Part shown: piece by piece, positions 11,510 through 20,764 of the stretch
Layout: every line of letters starts with the position of its first letter
Position numbering within the stretch: the first letter of the stretch is position 1
Origin: Branchiostoma floridae
Taxonomy: Eukaryota; Chordata; Leptocardii; Amphioxiformes; Branchiostomatidae
Direction: 5' to 3'
Assembly: GCF_000003815.2 (NCBI RefSeq)
Contig: NC_049994.1
Span: forward strand, 41,437-105,436
Length of the DNA stretch: 64,000 nucleotides
Notes under the pieces: generated by a model
Databases searched by the model: none
The model's input: only the letters and a program-made list of their open reading frames with translations
Told to the model about the DNA's origin: nothing
Made by a program: the position numbers and the translations under genes

Positions 11510-11761
11510 GGATGGTTGTAAAGCTCTGATTTAGATGGCTTCTTTCATCCCTCTAGTGCAAAAAGTCAAGTCAAAAAGTCTGGTTCTGTATCATCATCAG
11601 AGTTTTGCAACCATCCTAATCTCCAAGCAGATCCTATGGTAGCATTAGATAATTTCAAAAGCCGGCAGAGGAGTGAAGCAAGCAAATGTAACCTCTTGGC
11701 TAACTATCTCCTGGCCAGTTCGGTACTATCTTATGCCATTTTAGGATCTGCTTGGAGATTA
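11510..11761. repeat. Two adjacent inverted repeats (double hairpin) in intron 3 of gene 1
   Basis: First pair: GGATGGTTGTAAAGCTCTGAT (11510-11530) against ATCAGAGTTTTGCAACCATCC (about 11596-11616). Second pair: TAATCTCCAAGCAGATCCTA (11617-11636) against TAGGATCTGCTTGGAGATTA (11742-11761). The first ends where the second begins. The 20-bp terminal repeat of the second is typical of a very short MITE. Confidence 0.75.
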
Positions 11762-13338
11762 ACCACCCATCATGGATGAAGGAGGAAAAACATCAGGAAA
11801 AACTATGTATCTAACTTGTACCTGTGGTTGAAACAAAATTAAATGTCGTAGACTGAAACCAACTCATCGAAATATGTCTTACAGTGGAGAACTGACGAAG
11901 AATGACTGCAGACCGGCTCCTGGAAGGAACTACACCCTCATCATACACCATTCAGTCATGAACAAGCCAGCCATGGACCGAGTCATGGAACCCGGCACCA
12001 AGTATATCGGCATCTTTCGGGAGCCTCTCAATCATTTCCGGTCTATCTTCTTTTGGAAGAATACAATTGCCCTCCGTACGCGTAACGAAAATCCACTTGG
12101 GGCGTTTCTTAATACAAATGAGGATCGGAATCATGAGCTTGGAGAAAATCAACCATGTTCGAAACATCGAAATTTTCAAGCATACACCATGGGGTTTCCG
12201 AAAAGGCTGATGACCAGCAAAAATAAAAGCCGAATATACGAAGAAATTAGGTGGGTTTTATTTATCCTTTTCTGACTTTTCTCTATATTTTATTCTTTTT
12301 AACTTATTGCATGAATGCTCATGATTCACCTTTCTCCTGGTCGGTAGACACACATTACTTGTAACATACTCAGTTTTGAAAAATAATAATGTCATTTGAT
12401 AAAAACTTATATCGATCAGAACCGTGTCAGTATTGAGGAAACGATGTTAAGTCTGTCATATCTGTCAATGTGACATAGGCATGTCCAGGTCAGTCCGAGA
12501 GGAAAACGTAATTAACAAATCAGTATAGAATAGAAACTTTCGTTTGGTTTACTGCAGACTCCAGACGAAATTTTACAAGCTACGTAATATTGGATTGAAA
12601 AGCATACGTGAATATTTAAGCATGTTTCTGGATATATCTAATCGCGTGTTTCAGTATCTTGTCTAAAACGAAAGCAACTTTACTGCAATGTTTACCATTG
12701 CGCTGTAAGAGCTGTTAAATTAAAATATTGCTAAGGAAATTGATGCGAGTCTCTTGATATCTATTGTTTTTAAAGATAAGTTACCAAGAGACAAACGTTA
12801 AACAGCTATATATGAGAAAAACAACAAACTATTTTCTGCACAGGACCGTTGCGGGTTGGTACTCGGTGGTCCTGATAACAGAGTACTGGGAGGAGTCCTT
12901 AGTTCTGCTGAGAAGGAATTTTTGCTGGACACTTAACGACATTCTACACACAACAGAAAGAGTTCATGCCCTTAATACAAGTAAAGAACACGCCCCTCTT
13001 ACTATAAAACAGAAAGAAAACCACAGGAAAATGAGCAATATCGATTATATGATGTACGACTACTTGAATAAGACATTTTGGCAACGTGTAACAGGGGAAG
13101 GACCGGAGTTTTGGGAAGAGGTCACGTATTATAAGACCCTGAACAGTGAGGTAAACAAACATTGTAACTCAGAAGGTGGTAAACGAATCTTTCCTGCTGG
13201 TAAATGGAGCCAGGAATATATGATTGATTCAACCTTCTGTGAAGAACTGAAATGGGGGGAGCTGCAATGGGTGAACGCTTGTTGGGGTGTGGTTGAAAGA
13301 CAAAACAAAGAGACGAAACAGATCTTGAAGGAACTCAT

Positions 13339-14093
13339 TATGACGTAAAATGACGTAATTATGACGTCATTAATTGGTATTTTTGGCTAAAACAGGCAAT
13401 TTCCATAATACCTAAATATCTCACTCAAAAAGTTACCAATAAAGGTTTCTTATTAATATTTAAGTGTTATAAGACTTCTGTTGTCAAAAGCCGACGCAAC
13501 GACGTCAAAATGACGTCATAGAATGACGTCATCTGTAGTTTAGCTCTCCGCCATCTTGGATTATCAACGTTAAATTTTTCAAGATAAATTTTTTCAACAT
13601 ATAACGCTAAAACCCCGTGGAAATGGATTAAAAACGTTCACATGAATGTTTTCTGTAAGAAAATACCACATAGTAATGACATCTGAGTGAAAATAAGCTT
13701 GTTATACTTTAAATCATGATATTGTCGGCCATCTTTGATTTTGACCAATTACGTCATCTCATTAGCATAATTTATGAACATTTAATTATAAATGTGTAAC
13801 TAAGATGTGTTAGATATTAAAGATATATGAAAAGAAGTTTAGTTTAGCAAGAAAATCTTAAAATCCCATTGTTTAAACCAAAATGAGTGATTTTTGAAAA
13901 ATTTGTGTTTCAGAAACCCGTTTCCATGGCAACACGAAAAATCATAAACATACCCTTTTTTTCAAATTGTTGCTAACAATATTTTAGGAAAACTCACCAA
14001 GTTTGGTTGTTCTAACACAAGCCGTTTGGGAGTTGTAGTAGGTCAAAGTTGGCGCGGGCACTTTTAGCCCCCCCCCCCCCAGTCTGGATAGGG
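13339..14093 (+). mobile_element. TTAA MITE family 1, left-truncated diverged copy abutting gene 1
   Basis: The right end reads AGTCTGGATAGGG and is followed by TTAA (14094-14097). The left terminus is missing; the homology starts inside the last codons of sulfotransferase gene 1. It contains TGACGTCA at 13362, 13511 and 13524, CCGCCATCTTGGATTA near 13549, and an AATAAA at 13438-13443 that could serve as the gene 1 poly(A) signal. Confidence 0.75.
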
Positions 14094-14268
14094 TTAAGTA
14101 ATTTAGACATATACACATAATGTAGGTAAAGTGTTATTAGTGTAGAGCATTTGCGCATCTGTCTATGTGTAAAACACTGCTTGGTTACGGGAGAGAGGCC
14201 TATTTTGATCTATGTTTTATGTGTGATTTTGTAAATAGCTCATTTATTTTTTGTGAAATTCGTTTTAA

Positions 14269-15218
14269 CCCTATTCAGACCGAGGGGGGGGGGCTTTTGA
14301 GGTCCGCGCTAACTTCGATGTCCTGTAACGCCAGAACGGCTTACGCTAGACCCACCAAATTTGATGAGTTTTCCTAAAATATTGTTGGCAACAAGTTTAG
14401 GAAGTTTGAAAAATTTTCCATTTTTTCGTGTTGCCATGGCAACCGTTTGTTGACAGGCAGTTTTGCCAAAAATCACTATTTTTGGTTCTAACAATGTATT
14501 TTTCACATTTATTTGCTATATTACTGCTATTTTGTTACATAAATAAAATGTTATATTATTTAGCATATCTTTCATAATTATATATGCATAAATTATGCTA
14601 ATTTAATGACGTCATCAGCCCAAAATCCAAGATGGCGGACCGTATGTCCAGATCAAGAATAATAAGCTAATTATCCCTTAAAATTTGTAGCCACCTGGTA
14701 TTTTTCATCAAAAACCATCTAAATGAATGAATCTAGTCTATTTCCATTGCCCTTTGTGGTTAGTTGTTGCAAAAAAAGTATTTTTAAAAATTCAAGGTGG
14801 TCGATATAATATGGCGGAGCCCAACTCGTATCTAAGATGTGCATGACGTCATTTTATGACGTCATTTTGACGTCATTGATGTTGCTATTGGCAACGCAAG
14901 TCGTAATAAACATTATTATTCTGTTATCTGCACTTGTTGTTACATTTTTGTAGCATAACTTGAAGTTTTCTGAGAATACCTTTTTTTCATGGGTCTGGCC
15001 AATATAATCAAATTGATGACGTCATAATTACGTCATCTTACGTCAGCGTAACGTCAAACGTCAAATACACGTCAGATATTATGTCGACATTATGTCCTAA
15101 AAATTTGGTGGCCCTACGGCACGTCGTTTTAGAGTTATAGGACTTCAAAGTGGAGGGCCTCAAAAGCCCCCCCCCCCCCCGGTCCAGGGATGACCAAAAA
15201 AGCCCGGTCTGAATAGGG
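14269..15218 (-). mobile_element. TTAA MITE family 1, complete copy (950 bp), inverted relative to the 4935 copy
   Basis: TTAA at 14265-14268 and 15219-15222; termini CCCTATTCAGACCG and CCCGGTCTGAATAGGG. It has five TGACGTCA octamers (14607, 14844, 14857, 14868, 15017) and AAGATGGCGGA near 14630. The high identity to 4935-5871 suggests recent spread. Long C or G runs sit just inside both ends. Confidence 0.92.
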
Positions 15219-15222
15219 TTAA

Positions 15223-15759
15223 CGACTTCAAATAGCAATGCAAATGGCAAAGCCATCTAAAACGTTATACAAACAGGACAGGCAACTTACAGCAATCAGC
15301 TATTTCACCAATTTCTTATCCCATGCAAAAATGGACTGTTACCAGTTCAACCAGTTCATAGGGTCGCTAGGTTTCACAAAGCGGACTTACGCAATCTTTG
15401 TTCAGAAAGAAGGCTGTAATCGCATTTTCTGATAATTTACGAAGATGAGCTTCTCCAAATGTCAGAAATTCCAGTCACTAACCACAGTTAGATTATAGCA
15501 GTTTCTCATTTGTTATGGAAATCACGTATTTGTTGCATAATAGTTATCTATTAGTATTATTATTACTATTGTCTTTGTCAGTTACAAATATCTCATGTTT
15601 CAACAGTCCTATAACGGAACAGCGCGTGTTCATAGTACTTCTCAATAAGCATGCAAATTAGATACTGATTTGCATATTTCCCATTAAATGAAAACAAGCA
15701 TCACTTAAGCTATGTGAATACAAAAAATCACGATGATCAGTTTATTCCTTCTTGAGTTA
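15223..15759. other. Intergenic, no gene seen
   Basis: AT-rich; only short chance open frames. Confidence 0.4.
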
Positions 15760-16037
15760 TTCTCCTTAGTTTCTAAAACTAAACCGGATCCTGCAGGGGT
15801 GTCCAAACATACACCACTTAATCTCTGCTCCAAAAGCTATCTACCACTCAAACATCACGACCGTAGCATGTCCAGAACTCGAGATACCAAACCCTGAAGC
15901 TCCGCTGCAGTACCATTGCAATCCGCTGGGGATCCCATGTCTTATTGTTTCAAGGTCTCAACAAGACCTACTGACGTACCAAATATCAAGACAATCCATT
16001 TACTAATAGGCATTTCCTAGTTAATATATCTTCACAG
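15760..16037 (-). repeat. Dispersed repeat family A fragment
   Basis: Reverse-strand relative of the block at 37480-37790: CCTGCAGGGGTGTCCAAACA, TACACCACTTA, CTCCGCTGCAGTACCATTG. It runs into a CA microsatellite. Confidence 0.55.
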
Positions 16038-16059
16038 TCACACACACACACACACACAC
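16038..16059. repeat. (CA)n microsatellite
   Basis: About eleven CA units directly beside the donor site of the tyrosine-kinase exon; on the minus strand it would be intronic (TG)n. Confidence 0.9.
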
Positions 16060-16062
16060 TAC

Positions 16063-17041
16063 CTGTAAAGGTGGGCTCCCACTGCACTCGCGTCACGCTT
16101 GCGTCGCTTCGGGGTTCGACAACGCAGACGTAACCCCGTGGCACCTAGAGGTGACGCGAGCGAACCTAGAGGTGACACAAGGAAACCTAGAGGTGACACA
16201 AGCAAGCGCGGCGTTTTTTTGGAAGTTAAAAAACAACGCAAGTGGCAAGATGCCCCAACAGTGACCCAAGAGTGACACAACAGTGACGCCAACATGCCTT
16301 CAACAGTATCAAGGTTATATTTTGTCTATTTTGCACCAAGTATCAAAAGTAAACATCATTTTATTATTGAAAAGCTATTTTGGATACATTTTGGATATCA
16401 TTTTACAACAGTATTTCAGTTACAACAGTGACCCAAGAGTAACAAAACAGTGACACAACAGTGACGCCAACATGCCTTCAACAGTATCACGGTTATATTT
16501 TGTCTATTTCCTACTAAAACGTAGGAAATATCAAGATTTTTCATTTGTGAAATATGCAAATTAACACACACAATTACACATACATTTGTACTAGTTGCAA
16601 AACACATAAGCGATGGAGTCAAATCTGGTATATGGTTCGTGTCCATTCATTTGGGTTACTTCTTTTACTGTAAAAGTCTTTCAAGGTTATCATATAACAT
16701 AAGTAATATTCATAAGCATAAGCATCATCACAAGGGAAACTATTTCATTATAAATCTCATTTTTAGGCATTTTCATCATTTTACAGTGATTTTTCATACA
16801 TTGACAACGCTGCGACTTCCGATAACCTGTCCATTTAGTCTAGAAACGCAACAGTGACGCATGTCAGTGGGAGCGCAACAGAAAATCGGTGAAAATTACA
16901 GTGACACAATGAACGAACCCCGAAGCAACGCAAGCGTGACGCGAGTTCAGTGAGAGCCCACCTTTTAGCTGCACTACCAGGTTAGAAAACGTGGGTCGGT
17001 CCTCAGGACCGTGCTGCCAGCACAGCAACAGCATCCTGTAC
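16063..17041 (-). pseudogene. Receptor-tyrosine-kinase C-lobe exon interrupted by a MITE
   Basis: Minus-strand bases 17041-16966 encode YRMLLLCWQHGPEDRPTFSN followed by LVVQL. This is kinase subdomain XI, with the hallmark CW...P..RPTF. An acceptor (TTCATTACCAG) lies just upstream. Removing the element at 16068-16965 and one copy of the TA duplication rejoins CTA with CAG, followed by GTAGTG, a usable donor at 16062/16061. The restored exon would be 79 bp. I see no other kinase exons in the window, so this is an isolated duplicate or the edge of a gene whose other exons I missed. The insertion would add 0.9 kb with stops. Confidence 0.7.
16068..16965. mobile_element. MITE with ~50-bp terminal inverted repeats (about 900 bp)
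   Basis: The left end AAGGTGGGCTCCCACTG continues through GCGTCACGCTTGCGTCGCTTC. The right end is its reverse complement with few changes, ending GAGCCCACCTTT. TA flanks both sides, compatible with a Tc1/mariner-type target duplication. Inside are a minisatellite of CCTAGAGGTGACACAAG units (about 16145-16205) and a duplicated block of about 75 bp (16255-16330 and 16427-16507). No transposase is encoded. Confidence 0.8.
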
Positions 17042-17183
17042 CTGGTAATGAACAAAGTTTCAGTACCTACAGGAACATATCTAATCTTACTATAATTCTA
17101 TGTTGCAATCATACTAGTAAGAAAATATACAGTCTTTATTGACACGACAAAAGTACAGCGACTTTCGTAAGGTCTACATGTAT

Positions 17184-18279
17184 AACTATCTGCAGGGTCG
17201 TACCCAGAGAGTGGTTGCTAACGGTAAAGTCAGCGAGTGGAGAGTACTCACTTCGGGGGTACCTCAGGGAGGTGTACTGTCACCCTACCTTTCCTCCTGT
17301 TCATGAGTACTCGAGACGTAGTCTACAGCGACACTCTTGATGTCGGCTACGCGGACGACGTGGGTTTGTCCAGGTCTATCTCCCTGGGGAAGGATCGCGT
17401 GGATAACAGTATGAGAGAGGAAGCGCTACAGCTTGATTCCTGGGCGGAGTGCAATGACATGCTGCTAAACGGCAAAAAAAGTCAGTCTCTGTTGATCTGC
17501 TTCAGCAGAAATATTCCACTTTTACCGCCATTCTCTCTCGGCGGTGAACCTGTACCATTCTCAAGGGTCGCAAAGGGCCTTGGGTTCATCTTCGACTGCA
17601 AGCTGTCATGGCACGACCATGTACAATCCCTCGTTTCAAAAGCATCGAGCAGGCTGCACTATCTCAGACTACTGACTAAACAGGGGATGTGCGTGGCTGA
17701 CCTGGTTCAGATTTACCGGTCACTTATTCGTAGCGTTCTTGAATACGGTCACGTTCTGCTGGTAGGTTGCAGCAAAGAACAATCGGACAGTATGGAACGT
17801 GTACAGAAACGGGCCCTCCGTATCATCTCTCTCGGGGGTAGGCGATCAGTTCCCAACTTACCTTCCTTAAAGGAAAGGAGAGAAGCTGCTGCAGTAAAGC
17901 TCTTTAAGGACATGTTAAGACCCGAACATCCACTGCACGATCTTGTGCCTCCTCAAAGACGCACAGTTACCGGCAGGCAACTGAGGAACAAGAACGCGTT
18001 CACTCTCCCCAAGGCAAGAACTGACAGACTGAAACAGTCGTTCCTCCACACTGCAGTCAGACTTTATAATGACTCTGTTTCCTAGCATTACCATCAGCCT
18101 GTGAGTTCGGATCTATGCTTAGTGTTTGTTAATATATTATGTATTTTTGTTTGTTGACATTCTGCACGTATAAGTTTCTTTGTAACAAACATACGCGATT
18201 CAGGGTATACCATGTGTGTATTTCCCTGCCTATGTACGTTTGAGGAAGAAATAAATAGATAAATAAATAAATAAATAAC
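17184..18279 (+). mobile_element. 5'-truncated non-LTR retrotransposon (CR1/L2-like) reverse transcriptase remnant
   Basis: The first frame encodes LQGRTQRV and SGVPQGGVLSP, the conserved RT block before the active site. A frameshift at about 17285 leads to a second frame (to 18085) with VGYADDVGLS, where YADD is the catalytic pair, then the thumb region (LGFIFDCKLSWHDHV, YRSLIRSVLEYG). The RT is truncated at its N side and no endonuclease is present. The 3' end carries an (AAATA)n tail (about 18250-18279), as in CR1-like elements. Dead copy. Confidence 0.85.
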
Positions 18280-18318
18280 AACTACTTACAGCTAAACAAA
18301 TCTATAAGTATAGATACA

Positions 18319-18670
18319 TCAACATAAAGGGCCTAGCATGTCATTTACACTATTGGTTCTACGGTATAAACAATCATGGATATATTTGCCTACTTGTACA
18401 CAGTGAGGGTTATCGCCTCCCAGGATGTAGTTAAGTTTATCTATCGAACAGAGTAGCAAATACTTTAGAGCAAGCAAAATGTAATGTGAACAGCTCTGTG
18501 CGTTTATCATTATATCGAGAACAATCCATAACATAGTGGCGTTCGTCTTCGATCTCATTTGGGCAAAATTGACAAAACCTCTGGTCACGGGGAATTTTAG
18601 AATATCTTCCGGCTTCTATATTTAGTTTGTGACAACAGATATGAATTGCCCGAAGCAAAGTGAAAGACAA
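18319..18670 (-). mobile_element. Second non-LTR retrotransposon fragment, C-terminal cysteine region
   Basis: Minus strand encodes HKLNIEAGRYSKIPRDQRF, then CQFCPNEIEDERHYVMDC, a cysteine/histidine pattern I know from the C-terminus of invertebrate non-LTR reverse transcriptases. A frameshift near 18440 moves the frame to LNYILGGDNPHCVQVGKYIH. It lies tail to tail with the RT remnant next door. Confidence 0.65.
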
Positions 18671-19183
18671 TCACCGAAACGTTGAGTGTCGGTTGTATAT
18701 AGGAATTTGCTGTAAATACGGTCGTTGTTTAGTTATATTCCAACGTGGGTAAATTATTTACGATAAAAAAGCAGCTCACATTACAGCATTGAATTCATTG
18801 TGGGCATTCTAATTTTCATATTGATTGTAGATTACAACAAAGCTAAGATACATCAGCTAATAGACAATTTTACAACTGGACGTACAGATCATTCTTAGCT
18901 GTTTCTTGGCTTGGGCAGCCTGTATCCTTCGCGAAGGCCCCTAAGGAGTGTTCTTGATTTTATTCCGCTATACGGGGTCCTCCTTCTAGAGTTAAGACAA
19001 GCGCCCCGGTTTGGAAATTTGACCTTAGCCTTACTTTGCACGCATAGCCCGCTTTTCAACACCCCGACACACATAAAATTTAGTACGTATACACTTCCCC
19101 TTCAATCATAGAACTTGAATGACGTAATAAAAGCCAAACACCTCAACGACCCTTCAAACAACGCTACTTCCTACAAGGAAATA
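18671..19183. other. Intergenic, no feature seen
   Basis: No exon, RNA gene or repeat boundary that I can support. Confidence 0.4.
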
Positions 19184-19377
19184 CAATCAAACAAAGTCTT
19201 ATTCATTTCACAACCTTCTTTTAATTCTTTCGTAAACGTTTCAGCGACTGTCTGTCGCCTTCATCAGTACAGACATCAGTATACAGTACAAAAATGAAGA
19301 CGACAGATAGTCGCCGAAAATGTTTACAAATGCAAATCAAGAGAAGGCTGTGAAATGAAGAAGACTTTGTTCGATTG
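19184..19377 (-). repeat. Hairpin with a hammerhead-ribozyme-like core, possibly from a Penelope-like element
   Basis: Arms 19184-19267 and 19293-19377 are near-perfect reverse complements around a loop of about 25 bases. On the minus strand, 19267-19239 reads CTGATGA, a base, GGCGAC-AGACA-GTCGCT (a stem-loop with all six pairs possible), then GAAA. This is the order of a hammerhead core: CUGAUGA, stem II, GAAA. Hammerheads are known in terminal repeats of Penelope-like retroelements. The other arm keeps stem II and GAAA, but CUGAUGA has decayed to AAAATGA. I could not define a convincing stem III or cleavage site, so activity is unproven. Confidence 0.6.
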
Positions 19378-19888
19378 ATCTACCAACTTGATGAAACTAT
19401 TTACAGAAGGGAATACAATATTTGAAGAATTACTCATAATCTACGTGCACTGTCTTTCACTGGTTAGCAATATTAAGGTCAGCGATCACCATTTACGTCG
19501 ACTATTTTTACATTAAAGTTACGACGTTATAATGTACAAAATAGGAACTTTCGTTTTCCACTGGTTTAGAAATAAATATAAAACATGATCTTTCGTGCAT
19601 CAAATCAATTCTTATTCAGATCATAAAAGAATAAATACTGTGAGTGTTCTTGACTAACAATCGACTACATGGCTTCGGTCGTATAGAATCTTTTGGCATG
19701 TAAATTCCTTCTTTATATTCAGAACATTGCAAATTTTGCGATTTAAGTAATCCCCTCAAAGTATGCATTTAAAGCATTACAGCTGCGCCACAATGACATG
19801 CATTCAAGTGATAAAATCTTTTAATATTATTCTACATATGTTTCATACTTGATAAGAATATTTATTCCATGTACATGTAAATAGTAAC
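19378..19888. other. Intergenic, no gene seen
   Basis: Begins with CTACCAAC(T/C)TGATGAAACTATT, which also occurs at 47992 close to the other hairpin; otherwise unassigned. Confidence 0.4.
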
Positions 19889-20178
19889 CGGTGCAATGGC
19901 CGAGTTGGTAGAGTGCTCGCCTTGCATGCGGTAGGTCGTGAGTTCGATCCCCGCCTGAGTCATACTAAAGACTCTAAAAATGGTACATGCTGCCTTCTCT
20001 GCTTAGCATTCAGCACTAAAAGAGGAAGAGTATGGAAGTTAAACACACATCACTATCAGCGGACCAGCTCCCTGCTGTAGTGGCTTGCACATGTGTGGCC
20101 CAAGGGCTTCGAAGTGGAAATGGGCGCCACCCTACGCGTCTGTAGATGCATGGGCAAACTTTAACTTTTTAACTTTAA
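19889..20178 (+). mobile_element. tRNA-derived SINE
   Basis: A tRNA-like head has an A box (TGGCCGAGTTGG, 19897-19908), a CTTGCAT loop resembling a tRNA-Ala(TGC) anticodon loop, and a B box (GAGTTCGATCC, about 19940-19950). Unrelated body sequence and a short repeated tail CTTTAACTTTTTAACTTTAA follow. The acceptor stem does not pair as in a true tRNA, so this is a retroposon with an internal pol III promoter. Confidence 0.8.
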
Positions 20179-20261
20179 CATGTAAATACCCAAGTTAAGT
20201 AAAGGTCTAAAAAATAAAAAAAATCGCAAAAATTTACCTCTTCTACCTTCTTTGGGACAGG

Positions 20262-20620
20262 AGAATTGTTGGAACAGATATGTTTTACGGTTAAATGTCG
20301 AAAACTCATTACATATATGATTTTGTCTATATTACTTCGGTGAATGAAGTTACAAAACATAGGTTCGATCCGTCCAAAAAGTCAAAATCTCTCGATACTG
20401 TATGAAGATTGTATAAAATGCATTTTACTGCAATAACAATTTTCTTCTTATGATTGGAATTAACGGGCATGTTTTTTTTTTCAATGAGTTGCCTGGTCCC
20501 AGTCATCTAAAAGTATGTCCCTTTTTAGTTTATTTTAAGTTCTCTATTTTACTCACAAAATTACAGAAAACACAAGGCAGGCAATACGCAACTATAAATT
20601 TTATCTAGTCGACGGAGATA
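20262..20620 (+). repeat. Direct repeat flanking gene 2, left copy
   Basis: Matches 32475-32820 in order and orientation (GTTGGAACAGATAT, TACGGTTAAATGTC, AACATAGGTTCGATCC, AACACAAGGCAG, CAATACGCAACTA). The two copies bracket sulfotransferase gene 2, as expected from a tandem duplication that included 3' flanking DNA. Confidence 0.7.
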
Positions 20621-20764
20621 TCAAGGTATTATACGATTTTCAAAAAAAGCAGTTACTAAAGCAACTTGATCAAAATCATATCCAGTTGCTTGAGTAACTG
20701 CTTTTCGGTATAGTATGTACATAATGTGCATGTGGCTAAATCACTAAACGCCATTTGGTTTTGT

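Larger units (their letters stand above)
8519..13348 (+). pseudogene. Gal3ST-like sulfotransferase gene 1, five coding exons with an in-frame TAG
   Basis: Coding exons: 8519-8655, 9150-9264, 11070-11194, 11885-12250, 12844-13348 (416 codons); the 5' UTR part of exon 1 starts at about 8452. Exon 1 gives MARQF and a hydrophobic signal anchor, as in type II Golgi proteins. Exon 2 ends NFVFIK and exon 3 starts VHKTASGST, the PAPS 5'-phosphosulfate motif. Exon 4 holds the 3'-phosphate motif IGIFREPLNHFRS. Exon 5 starts TVAGWYSVVLITEY. This matches the galactose-3-O-sulfotransferase family (PF06990), which sulfates terminal galactose in the Golgi. Codon 37 of exon 3 is TAG (11178-11180) where genes 3 and 4 have CAG and gene 2 has CAA. 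The last residues and stop lie in MITE sequence. It is either a recent pseudogene, a null allele or an assembly error; all splice sites are intact. Confidence 0.85.

Noticed and set aside
19889-19965. A functional tRNA-Ala gene
   Set aside because: A and B boxes are present but the acceptor stem does not pair and an unrelated SINE body follows.
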